Shown here: piece by piece, positions 17,324-25,300 of the stretch
Layout of the letters: each line of letters begins with the position of its first letter
Position numbering within the stretch: position 1 is the first letter of the stretch
NCBI GenBank assembly: GCA_023229175.1
Contig: JALNZV010000002.1
Coordinates: 143,934 to 207,933 of the forward strand
From: Tissierellaceae bacterium
Lineage (GTDB): Bacteria; Bacillota; Clostridia; Tissierellales; Tissierellaceae
DNA: 64,000 bases
Direction: 5' to 3'
Notes under the pieces: model-generated
The model's database searches: none
What the model was told of the DNA's origin: nothing
What the model saw: only the letters and a program-made list of their open reading frames with translations
Position numbers and translations under genes: made by a program

Positions 17324-18070
17324 TTATTCAGCCTCCTCTGGTCGTCTAAAATTACCTAGTGGATAATAAGGTATCATATTGTCTGCTAACCATTTCATTG
17401 ACTCAGGGGCTGTCATTCCCCAGTTAGTTGGACATGTAGATAGTACCTCTACTATTCCAAAACCTTTTCCTTCTAATTGTACCTTAAAGGCTTCTATTAT
17501 GGCTCTTTTTGCCTTTCTTATGTTTCCTGGTGTGTTTACTGCTACCCTCTCTACAAATTTGGCTCCATCTATAGTTGCCAATAATTCGCTCATTCTAATG
17601 GGCATTCCGCTATGCTCTACAGTTCTACCTTGTGGTGATGTAGTGGTCTTTTGACCTATTAATGTTGTTGGTGCCATTTGTCCGCCTGTCATGCCGTAGA
17701 TGGCGTTGTTTACAAATATAGTTGAGATTTTTTCTCCCCTATGAGCTGCGTGCACTATCTCTGCTGTACCGATACTTGCTAAATCCCCGTCACCTTGGTA
17801 AGTAAATACGAAGTTATCAGGGTGAACCCTTTTAATTCCTGTGGCAACTGCTGGTGCTCTACCGTGGGCTGCTTCGTGCATGTCACAGTTAAAATATTCG
17901 TATGCAAATACAGAACAGCCTACTGGGGCAACGCCTATTGCATTGTCTAAAATTCCAAGCTCCACCATGGCCTCTCCTACTAATCTATGGATAATTCCAT
18001 GGGTACATCCTGGACAATAGTGAGTTTCAACTTCTGTTAAACCTTTTGTTCTCTCAAAAATCACGGCCAT
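17324..18070 (-). CDS. 2-oxoacid:ferredoxin oxidoreductase, beta (thiamine diphosphate) subunit
   Basis: 248 residues. The CPGCTHGIIHR segment at the N-terminus and the TPP/Mg-binding run (GDGDLASIGTAEIVHAAHRG, then IFVNNAIYGMTGGQ) identify the thiamine-diphosphate-binding subunit. With the alpha subunit it decarboxylates the 2-oxo acid, and with ferredoxin it forms acyl-CoA. The start overlaps the alpha-subunit stop by one base, so translation is coupled. Confidence 0.94.
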   Translation of the reverse strand: MAVIFERTKGLTEVETHYCPGCTHGIIHRLVGEAMVELGILDNAIGVAPVGCSVFAYEYFNCDMHEAAHGRAPAVATGIKRVHPDNFVFTYQGDGDLASIGTAEIVHAAHRGEKISTIFVNNAIYGMTGGQMAPTTLIGQKTTTSPQGRTVEHSGMPIRMSELLATIDGAKFVERVAVNTPGNIRKAKRAIIEAFKVQLEGKGFGIVEVLSTCPTNWGMTAPESMKWLADNMIPYYPLGNFRRPEEAE

Positions 18071-19131
18071 TACTTCTCACCTCCGAGGATTTTCTTAATA
18101 TTTTCAATGAATTCTTCTGGTGTCGGTGACATTCCACCCGTTCTACCGTAAAAATGAACTGGATACTTGCCTTCAACTGCGATTTTTACGTCGTCTATCA
18201 TTTGTCCTGTGTTCATTTCTGCCGTCAATACTGCCTTGCAGTTTGGATTTATTTTCTTAAATTCGTCATAGGGATACGGCCATAATGTTATCGGTCTTAT
18301 GAGTCCTATTTTATAGCCTTCTTCTTCTAATTTTGCTATGGCAGTTTTTGCAATTCTCGCTGTTGTACCATAGGCTGCAATGACTAATTCTGCATCTTCT
18401 ATATTATAAGATTCTACTTTTACTTCGTTTTGTTTTATTAAATCGTATTTTGCTTGCAGTCTGATATTGTGTTGTTCTAGATCCTCTGGGTTAATATATA
18501 GAGAGTTTATAATATTTCTTTCTCTCTCCCCATTGGTCCCTGTTGTAGCCCAGTCTTTTTCTGCCAATTCTCTCCTGACTGGAGTTTTGAATTCTACTGG
18601 TTCCATCATTTGCCCTATCATACCATCCCCTGCAATCATTACAGGGTTCCTATATTGGTCGGCTACATCGAAGCCTTCAATAATAAGGTCTACCATTTCT
18701 TGTACATCCGATGGAGCATATACTACTAATCTGTAGTCTCCATTACCTCCACCTCTTGTGGCTTGGAAGTAGTCTGTTTGTGATGGTTGGATACTGCCTA
18801 GTCCAGGACCGCCTCTCATTATATTTACTATTAAACATGGCAGTTCTGCTCCTGCTATATAGGAGATACCTTCTTGTTTTAAAGACATACCTGGACTTGA
18901 CGAAGACGTCATTACCCTTGCTCCTGAGCCTGCTGCTCCGTATACCATATTTATTGCTGCAACTTCGGATTCTGCCTGTAGGTATACTCCTCCTACCTTT
19001 GGCAATTCCCTAGCCATGTATTCTGGTAATTCTGATTGGGGTGTAATAGGATAACCAAAGAAGTATCTACATCCAGCTTGAATAGCTGCAGCTCCTATGG
19101 CCTCATTCCCCTTCATGAGAATTTTTGACAC
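18070..19131 (-). CDS. vorB: 2-oxoacid:ferredoxin oxidoreductase, alpha subunit (VorB-like)
   Basis: 353 residues. The GNEAIGAAAIQAGCRYFFGYPITPQSE start is diagnostic of the alpha subunit of four-subunit 2-oxoacid oxidoreductases. TSSSSPGMSLKQEGISY and the RGGPGLGSIQPSQTD loop contribute to CoA and substrate binding in the family. Its neighbours encode the ferredoxin, beta and gamma subunits. The vorB name follows usual annotation of the 3-methyl-2-oxobutanoate enzyme and rests on the ptb/buk context. Confidence 0.92.
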   Translation of the reverse strand: MSKILMKGNEAIGAAAIQAGCRYFFGYPITPQSELPEYMARELPKVGGVYLQAESEVAAINMVYGAAGSGARVMTSSSSPGMSLKQEGISYIAGAELPCLIVNIMRGGPGLGSIQPSQTDYFQATRGGGNGDYRLVVYAPSDVQEMVDLIIEGFDVADQYRNPVMIAGDGMIGQMMEPVEFKTPVRRELAEKDWATTGTNGERERNIINSLYINPEDLEQHNIRLQAKYDLIKQNEVKVESYNIEDAELVIAAYGTTARIAKTAIAKLEEEGYKIGLIRPITLWPYPYDEFKKINPNCKAVLTAEMNTGQMIDDVKIAVEGKYPVHFYGRTGGMSPTPEEFIENIKKILGGEK

Positions 19132-19151
19132 ATTAATCCCTCCTTAATTTA

Positions 19152-19367
19152 TTAAAATCTTTCTACAGTAATTACTAGGTCTGGACAAACCATTGCACAG
19201 TTTGCACAGCCTATACATTTATCCATTTCTACAACAGTTGCTGGGTGATATCCTTTTTTATTTATTCTAGTCTTGTCCATAAATATTATATCGACTGGAC
19301 ATACAGTGGTACAAAGTTCACATCCTTTACAAATGTCTTCTTTGAATTCAACTCTTCCTTTTGCCAT
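19152..19367 (-). CDS. 2-oxoacid:ferredoxin oxidoreductase, delta (ferredoxin-like) subunit
   Basis: 71 residues with two complete 4Fe-4S motifs, CKGCELCTTVCP and CIGCANCAMVCP. It carries electrons from the TPP site to free ferredoxin. It is the first of the four VOR subunit genes, 38 bases after the ATPase gene, with a GGAGGG site upstream. Confidence 0.94.
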   Translation of the reverse strand: MAKGRVEFKEDICKGCELCTTVCPVDIIFMDKTRINKKGYHPATVVEMDKCIGCANCAMVCPDLVITVERF

Positions 19368-19405
19368 TTTTACCCTCCTTACTAGCTAATAAGCCAATGT
19401 AATTA

Positions 19406-20080
19406 CTATAACATCCACTCATCTCTTAAAAATAATTTAATCGGTAGAATCTCTCCCTTTAAATCCGACGGAAGTTCAGGTATGATGCTCTCTAATGCAG
19501 AAACGTATTTTAGCTCTATTCCTGTTTTTTCCTCTACTTCTAGGGCTAATTTCTGCCCTCTGAGAATATCTTCTACTGTAGTTGCCTTTAATAGATGGGT
19601 ATTGTTGACTAATCCTGTGACCTTGGCCCTTGATACGTCCTCAATTTTTTTCATATACTCTAGAACTTTATCTACGGTTTGGGTTTCGGCCCTGTTGGCA
19701 TTTAAGATGAAAAACATATCGTATTTTCCATCTACGAAGTAATCTACATACCTTCCCAAGGCTCTAGCCCCTACTTGATCCCCTCCTACGTCCAGTATTA
19801 AATCATAGGATGAATCTTGTAATGGGGCGTATACTTCTGCCGATATTGATGGCACCTCTATGGCAGGGGTATTGACTTGGCTGCCTATGACCTTTATTCC
19901 CAGTCCTTCAAGCTCTTTTGCCTTTTCTCTGGATCTAAAATACATATTTACTACATCTAAGTCGGCCAGTGCGACCTTCCTCCCCATTTCAGCCAATCTT
20001 ACTGCATAATTTACGCTAAATTCAGACTTGCCACTTCCATAATGCCCTATTATTACTCTAATTCTCTTGTCTTCTAACAT
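19406..20080 (-). CDS. P-loop ATPase of unknown role in the VOR-ptb-buk operon
   Basis: About 224 residues. GHYGSGKSEFSVNYA is a Walker A motif near the N-terminus and LADLDVVNMYFRS a Walker A-prime-like or switch segment. LILDVGGDQVGARALGRY follows, resembling the SIMIBI/MinD-like class. It lacks the deviant first Lys of true MinD/ParA (KGGxGK). I do not know a function; the position between buk and the VOR delta subunit suggests a role in maturation or regulation of these enzymes. The frame opens at a TTG (20089), but that is too near the ribosome site; the ATG at 20080 has AGGG 9 bases away. Start is moderately certain. Confidence 0.75.
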   Translation of the reverse strand: MLEDKRIRVIIGHYGSGKSEFSVNYAVRLAEMGRKVALADLDVVNMYFRSREKAKELEGLGIKVIGSQVNTPAIEVPSISAEVYAPLQDSSYDLILDVGGDQVGARALGRYVDYFVDGKYDMFFILNANRAETQTVDKVLEYMKKIEDVSRAKVTGLVNNTHLLKATTVEDILRGQKLALEVEEKTGIELKYVSALESIIPELPSDLKGEILPIKLFLRDEWML

Positions 20081-20091
20081 TTTATCCAACC

Positions 20092-21156
20092 CTAATTATA
20101 TATTTTCGCTTCTTCTTCTCCTCTTAGTACCCTTAGGCCGCCTTCTGCTAAGGCAGTTAATTCGTCCTCACCGGGATATACTGTAACTGGCCCTATGAAA
20201 CTTACCCTTTCTTCTATCCACGAAGTGAACACCTTGTCGTATGCTATGCCTCCAGTAATGATAATGCCATCGACTTTGCCCTTTAATACGGCTGCAGATG
20301 CGCCTATTTCTTTTGCTACTTGATATGCCATAGCGTAGTATATCAATTTTGCGTATTGGTCGCCATCTTTTATTCTGTCTTCTACTTCTCTGGCGTCGTT
20401 TGTATTTAAATATGATACTATACCGCCATTTCCCTTTAGCATTTTCTTAACTTCTTCTTTTGTATATTCCCCTGAAAAACATATATTTACTATATCTCCC
20501 ACCGGTAGGGAACCTGCTCTCTCCGGCGAAAAAGGTCCTTCTCCATCTAAGGCATTTGGCACATCTATGACCCTTCCTTTTTCATGGGTGCCTACAGATA
20601 CTCCGCCTCCCAGATGAGCTACTATTAAATTTAAATCTTCGTATTTTCGGTCTATAGCTTTTGCATACTTTCTAGCTACTGCTTTTTGGTTTAAGGCGTG
20701 GAATATGCTTTTTCTCTCTATTTCCTTTAGGCCAGAAATCCTAGCTACATCTTGCATTTCGTCAACTACTACAGGGTCAACTATGAAGGATTTTTTGTCT
20801 ATGGCCTTGGATATTTCATAAGCCAATATGCCTCCCAAATTAGATGCGTGCTCTCCCAAAAGCCCTGCTTTTAAGTCTTCCAGCATTCTGTCATTTACTT
20901 CGTAGGTCCCACCTTCTATGGGATTTAAAAGTCCCCCTCTACCTACCACTCCGTCTAAAGACTCTAAGGCTATGTTGTTCTTTTCCAATGCGTTTAATAT
21001 TATATTTTTTCGAAATTCATATTGATCGTAAATCTTATCAAATGAACATATTTCTTCAGTTGTATGGCGTAGAGTTTCTTCAAATGCGATATTCTCATCT
21101 TCAAAAACTGCTATTTTTGTTGACGTAGATCCTGGATTTATAATTAATAGTCTAAT
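20092..21156 (-). CDS. buk: Butyrate kinase (second copy), apparent ATT start codon
   Basis: ASKHA-fold kinase making ATP and a carboxylate (butyrate, isobutyrate or isovalerate) from acyl phosphate. Reading upstream of the first NTG codon (TTG, 20988) the frame stays open and encodes the essential N-terminal phosphate loop RLLIINPGSTSTKIA. An in-frame TAG follows 12 bases further up. The only plausible start in that interval is ATT at 21156, seven bases after a perfect AGGAGGG. The resulting 354-residue protein has the normal family length. GRGGLL, GGGVSVGTHEKGRVID and GGIAYD motifs are intact. It lies 12 bases after ptb. A sequencing error changing ATG to ATT is the alternative. Confidence 0.9.
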   Translation of the reverse strand: MRLLIINPGSTSTKIAVFEDENIAFEETLRHTTEEICSFDKIYDQYEFRKNIILNALEKNNIALESLDGVVGRGGLLNPIEGGTYEVNDRMLEDLKAGLLGEHASNLGGILAYEISKAIDKKSFIVDPVVVDEMQDVARISGLKEIERKSIFHALNQKAVARKYAKAIDRKYEDLNLIVAHLGGGVSVGTHEKGRVIDVPNALDGEGPFSPERAGSLPVGDIVNICFSGEYTKEEVKKMLKGNGGIVSYLNTNDAREVEDRIKDGDQYAKLIYYAMAYQVAKEIGASAAVLKGKVDGIIITGGIAYDKVFTSWIEERVSFIGPVTVYPGEDELTALAEGGLRVLRGEEEAKIYN

Positions 21157-21168
21157 TGTTTTTCCCTC

Positions 21169-22071
21169 CTATTTCGACGCCATTAGTACTCCTAAGGCTA
21201 TTGAATTTAATTTTGCTTCTTCGTTGTCAGCCCTGGATGTAAGTATTATTGGAGCTTTTGTCCCCAATATTAGGCCTGCTGACTTTGCATTCCCTAAAAA
21301 TGTCAATGCTTTGTATAATGCATTCCCTGCGTCTATGTTGGGAGCTAGTATTATATCTGCTTCCCCTGCTACTTCGCTGTCCACTCCTTTTAGTCTTGCA
21401 GATTCCTTAGATACAATATTGTCTAAGGCAAAAGGTCCATCTACTATACATCCTGTTATTTCCCCTTTTTTGTACATATCAGTCAATTCCTTTGCATGTA
21501 CTGTAGCTTCCATCTTTGGAGAAACTTTTTCCTTTGATGCCAATACTGCCACTTTTGGCATCTCAATATCTAAGGATTTTGCCAATGCAACAGCATTTTC
21601 TAATATCTCCTTCTTTTGATTCAAATCAGGCTGTATATTCATAGCTGCATCTGTAACCATAAAGACCTTGTGGTAAGTAGCTATGTCAAATATTGCCACA
21701 TGGGATATTATTTTTCCAGCCCTTAGTCCAATTTCCTTGTCTAGGACTTGTTTCATTATTATAGATGTGTCTATCAGACCTTTCATCAGTACATCTGCCT
21801 TGCCGCTGCTGACTAAACTGGTGGCTGTCCTACAGGCCTCAACTTTGTCCTCTTCGTGGATTATCTCTACGTTTGATAAGTCGAATCCTATATCCTTTGC
21901 TAATACTTCAATGGCATTTCTATCTCCCGTCAATATAGGCTCGGATATTCCAAGTTCTGTTGCCTTCATGACGGCAGACAGTACATCTCTATCCTGAGCA
22001 ACAGCTACCGATACCTTTTTAGGTCCTCTAGACCTAGCTAACTCCAACAAATCTTCAAACGACTTAGCCAT
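21169..22071 (-). CDS. ptb: Phosphate butyryltransferase
   Basis: Converts acyl-CoA (butyryl, isobutyryl, isovaleryl) and phosphate to acyl phosphate. The 300-residue protein belongs to the Pta/Ptb family: PKKVSVAVAQDRDVLSAV, VLMKGLIDTSIIMKQVL and the C-terminal GLILGTKAPIILTSRAD segment. It lies between two butyrate kinase genes and overlaps the upstream one by 8 bases. With VOR this forms the ATP-yielding branch of branched-chain amino acid fermentation. Confidence 0.94.
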   Translation of the reverse strand: MAKSFEDLLELARSRGPKKVSVAVAQDRDVLSAVMKATELGISEPILTGDRNAIEVLAKDIGFDLSNVEIIHEEDKVEACRTATSLVSSGKADVLMKGLIDTSIIMKQVLDKEIGLRAGKIISHVAIFDIATYHKVFMVTDAAMNIQPDLNQKKEILENAVALAKSLDIEMPKVAVLASKEKVSPKMEATVHAKELTDMYKKGEITGCIVDGPFALDNIVSKESARLKGVDSEVAGEADIILAPNIDAGNALYKALTFLGNAKSAGLILGTKAPIILTSRADNEEAKLNSIALGVLMASK

Positions 22072-23155
22072 TTATATTCACCTCCTTCTCATATATTTTT
22101 GCTTCTTCTACACCATTTATTATTCTAAGTGCACCTTTATTTAGTGCATCCATCTCATCTTCACCTGGGTAGACTATTATATCTCCTATGAAATTTATCA
22201 TATCGCTTATTCTTTCCACTAGATATTTGGAGTTGGCTAGTCCACCTGTAAGTATGATATTGTCCACTTTGCCAAATAGTACTGTGGAGTAGGCACCTAT
22301 TTCCTTGCCAATTTGATATGCCATGGCATCGTATACCGTCTTTGCGTATTTATCTCCGTCTTCTATTCTCTTTTCTATTTCTCTCCCATCCACGGTACCT
22401 AAATAGGAATACAGGCCTCCTACACCTTGGATTTTAAGCTTCATTTCTTTCAATGTGTATTTACCTGAAAAACACATCTCAGCCACATCTCCCACGGGAA
22501 GTCCCCCAGATCTTTCTGGAGAAAATGGTCCCATGTCCTTGGCGTTATTTACGTCTAAGATTTTTCCCTTTTCTATGGCAGCAATGGATATTCCCCCACC
22601 CATATGGCATACTAATAAATTTAGGTCACCTATTTCTTTACCTAATTCCTTTGCCCTCCTATGGGAGACAGCTTTAATATTTAAGGCATGGGATAAAGAT
22701 TTTCTAGGAACTCCCTTTAACCCCGATATTCTAGATACTTCGTGAAACTCGTCTACTGCTACAGGGTCTACGATATAAGCAGCTATACCTTCTTCATCTC
22801 CTATACCCTTTGCCAACATCCCTCCTAGGTTCGAAGCATGTTCACCTTGGATGCCAACCTTTAGGTCATCTATCATCCTAGAAGTAACTAGATAAGTGCC
22901 ACCAGGCATAGATCTAAGAAGTCCACCTCTGCCAACCACAGCCAGTAATGTATCTGTTTTTATGTCTTCTTTATGAAACCAACCTTTGATAAGTCTTAAT
23001 CTGTAGTCGTACTGTTCTGCAATTTTATCGAATTTTTCAATATCATCCTTGTTGTGGTCGATTCTAAATGTCTTTACTTCATCTTCTCCTTCAAATAATG
23101 ATACTTTTGTAGATGTAGATCCTGGATTTATGGCTAGTACGTATTTTCTTTCCAT
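22064..23155 (-). CDS. buk: Butyrate kinase (first copy)
   Basis: 363 residues. The phosphate loop AINPGSTSTKVSLF is at the N-terminus, GRGGLLRSMPGGTY, GGGISIAAIEKGKILDV and the adenosine-binding GGLANSKYLV follow. Clearly a paralogue of the copy at 20.1-21.2 kb but divergent, suggesting different acyl chain preference; that is inference. It follows cdaR by 10 bases with an AGGA site. Confidence 0.93.
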   Translation of the reverse strand: MERKYVLAINPGSTSTKVSLFEGEDEVKTFRIDHNKDDIEKFDKIAEQYDYRLRLIKGWFHKEDIKTDTLLAVVGRGGLLRSMPGGTYLVTSRMIDDLKVGIQGEHASNLGGMLAKGIGDEEGIAAYIVDPVAVDEFHEVSRISGLKGVPRKSLSHALNIKAVSHRRAKELGKEIGDLNLLVCHMGGGISIAAIEKGKILDVNNAKDMGPFSPERSGGLPVGDVAEMCFSGKYTLKEMKLKIQGVGGLYSYLGTVDGREIEKRIEDGDKYAKTVYDAMAYQIGKEIGAYSTVLFGKVDNIILTGGLANSKYLVERISDMINFIGDIIVYPGEDEMDALNKGALRIINGVEEAKIYEKEVNING

Positions 23156-23165
23156 ATTTTCCTCC

Positions 23166-24389
23166 TTAACGCTTGTTTAATTTTATATTTATAATTTGAG
23201 GGTTAACCTCTTTAACTACTATGCCTTCTGGTATGTTAAAGCTCGGCGTCACCCAGTATTCTCCTTCACCAAATAAGTTCAAATCTATATAAGGTTCTAA
23301 GTCTTCTTTTGTTAATTCATCCATGACTTCCCTATTGCCCTTTACTACTAGTTTTACTGTCTTCAAAAGGTCCTCCCTGTCTATGCTCAATTCCTGCTCC
23401 AGATTTTTAATATTTATTTCCTCTAGAGTGTATTCAAATGTATCAGTTGCCGTTTCCTCTATATTTACGTAAATAGTTACCCTCTCATTGGGATTTACTA
23501 AGGAAACATTTGGAGGCAAATCCAATTCCACTTCCATGCTTGGATTTTCTATTAGTGTATTTATATCTATTGATTTTGTCTGTACTGAGGACAAATTCGA
23601 TATGCCATTGTCGCCTTTGAGGGCTATTTGGCTCGGATAAATTACCACATCTGCAATTTCATAGTTATCTGGTAGATGGTTTTCAGTCCTAAGCTCTATG
23701 GGAATTGTGGCAGTTTTATATACAGGTACTACAAGATCAATTACTTTAGGCTCATATTCCACTCCCCGAACGTCATTCCCTTCGTCGTCTAAAAGCTTAA
23801 TAGGCACCGTTAGATACCCGCTTTCTTTTCTCCCTGTTAAATCTACTACAGCAACTACTTCTGCAACTTCATTGACCCAAGATCTTGGTCCTTTAAGCAT
23901 TACGGTCTGAGACTTCGTAGTGATGGCACCTTGTATATAGTTGGAATCCAAGCTCCCAATAGCCTTTATGGTTATGGACTTATCTCTATCTATTAATTTA
24001 TCAAAGGTAAATAGTATTTCACTAGGCTCGTACCTTTCAATACGCAAATCTGGAAAATCTTCTAAAAACACGTTTACTGGAACCTTTACTTGCCCCTCTA
24101 CATATCCACTTAGGTCAACGCTGGCCTTTATATATTTAGATGCGTTTTGCATAAGTTTTGCCATTTCTGTCTTTCTACCGTTTACCCTAACGGTTATTGT
24201 GGCCTCTTCAGGCTCCATTAACATAAGCCCTTGCCTTTCTAAAGCACTAAGGTTTGTAAAAGCTACACTTACGTTTTTGAAGTTTTCTGGCATATCTGGA
24301 TTGACTTCACTCATAACATAGCTCCACAGGATAAAAGCTATAATAAGAGCAAAGACTTTTAAAGTTAAATCATTCTTCTCCTTGCTCAT
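23166..24389 (-). CDS. cdaR: YbbR-domain protein CdaR, partner of the diadenylate cyclase
   Basis: 407 residues: a short cytoplasmic start, one membrane segment (about 9-25, LKVFALIIAFILWSYVM), then extracellular YbbR repeats. In Firmicutes CdaR binds CdaA across the membrane and modulates c-di-AMP synthesis. The gene overlaps the 3' end of cdaA by 20 bases, so translation is coupled. It is followed 10 bases later by buk, not by glmM as is usual. Confidence 0.92.
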   Translation of the reverse strand: MSKEKNDLTLKVFALIIAFILWSYVMSEVNPDMPENFKNVSVAFTNLSALERQGLMLMEPEEATITVRVNGRKTEMAKLMQNASKYIKASVDLSGYVEGQVKVPVNVFLEDFPDLRIERYEPSEILFTFDKLIDRDKSITIKAIGSLDSNYIQGAITTKSQTVMLKGPRSWVNEVAEVVAVVDLTGRKESGYLTVPIKLLDDEGNDVRGVEYEPKVIDLVVPVYKTATIPIELRTENHLPDNYEIADVVIYPSQIALKGDNGISNLSSVQTKSIDINTLIENPSMEVELDLPPNVSLVNPNERVTIYVNIEETATDTFEYTLEEINIKNLEQELSIDREDLLKTVKLVVKGNREVMDELTKEDLEPYIDLNLFGEGEYWVTPSFNIPEGIVVKEVNPQIINIKLNKR

Positions 24390-25209
24390 CTTTTCTCCTC
24401 CATCTAGTCATAAATGTTGGTGCGGAATCCTTGGATTTGTACATATCCATAAGTATCTGTTTTAGTGTCTTGGCATCTAAATGCCTAGCTAAGCTGCCAT
24501 TTTCGGCAATAGAAATAGAACCAGTCTCTTCGGATACAATAATTGAAAGGCTATCGGATCTTTCCGATATTCCTAAAGCTGCCCTGTGTCTAGTACCCAA
24601 TTCCTTACTGAGATTCATATTATCTGTAAGGGGTAAGAAACAAGCTGCTGCTTTTATTGTATCTTCCTTAATAACAACGGCTCCATCGTGTAAAGGTGTA
24701 TTCGGAATAAATATGTTTATAAGTAAATTACTGGATACTGTACCATTTATTATGGTACCTGTCTCCACTACTTCATTTAGGCCTGTTTCTCTTTCTAAAA
24801 CTATTAAGGCCCCAATCTTTTGTCTTGAAAGTGAGGCACATGCCTCCACAATTTCGTCTACTGTCTTAGATAGACTTTCTCCTTTGATTTCTAAAAAGGA
24901 TTTTGTGAAAAAACTGGACCTGCCAATGTACTCCAGACCTCTTCGGAGTTCTGGCTGAAATACAATCAAGATGGCTATTACTCCTACTGTCATGGTATTC
25001 CTTAAAATCCAATTAATTGTATACAATTCTAACCATCCGTCTGCAGTGATTTTTTCGAAAACAAAAATCACAAAAATACCTTTTATCAGCTGTTCTGCTC
25101 TAGTTTCTCTAATTAGTTTGAACACTTTATAAAAGGCCAAGGCGACAATGATAATGTCTACAATATCCCTTATTCTCATATTTGAAAATAATCCCCTAAA
25201 GAATTCCAA
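24370..25209 (-). CDS. cdaA: Diadenylate cyclase CdaA (DacA)
   Basis: Membrane-bound DAC enzyme that makes c-di-AMP from two ATP. The 279-residue protein has N-terminal membrane segments (about 15-30, 40-50 and 72-84) and the DAC domain with catalytic DGA (165-167, PLHDGAVVI) and RHR (197-199, GTRHRAALG). It is the only c-di-AMP synthase seen here. The downstream riboswitch at 16.6 kb should read its product. No phosphodiesterase gene (gdpP or pgpH) is in the window. Confidence 0.97.
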   Translation of the reverse strand: MEFFRGLFSNMRIRDIVDIIIVALAFYKVFKLIRETRAEQLIKGIFVIFVFEKITADGWLELYTINWILRNTMTVGVIAILIVFQPELRRGLEYIGRSSFFTKSFLEIKGESLSKTVDEIVEACASLSRQKIGALIVLERETGLNEVVETGTIINGTVSSNLLINIFIPNTPLHDGAVVIKEDTIKAAACFLPLTDNMNLSKELGTRHRAALGISERSDSLSIIVSEETGSISIAENGSLARHLDAKTLKQILMDMYKSKDSAPTFMTRWRRKDEQGEE

Positions 25210-25300
25210 GGTCTACCACACCCTATTTGTATTTTTACTACTAATAGTATTATATAATAGTTTCAACTTATTTTGTACTAATAAATTCGATATACAAAAT

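Noticed and set aside
20092..20988. Butyrate kinase appearing N-terminally truncated, as a pseudogene
   Set aside because: The frame is open upstream and encodes the missing phosphate loop; the protein is full length if ATT at 21156 starts it.
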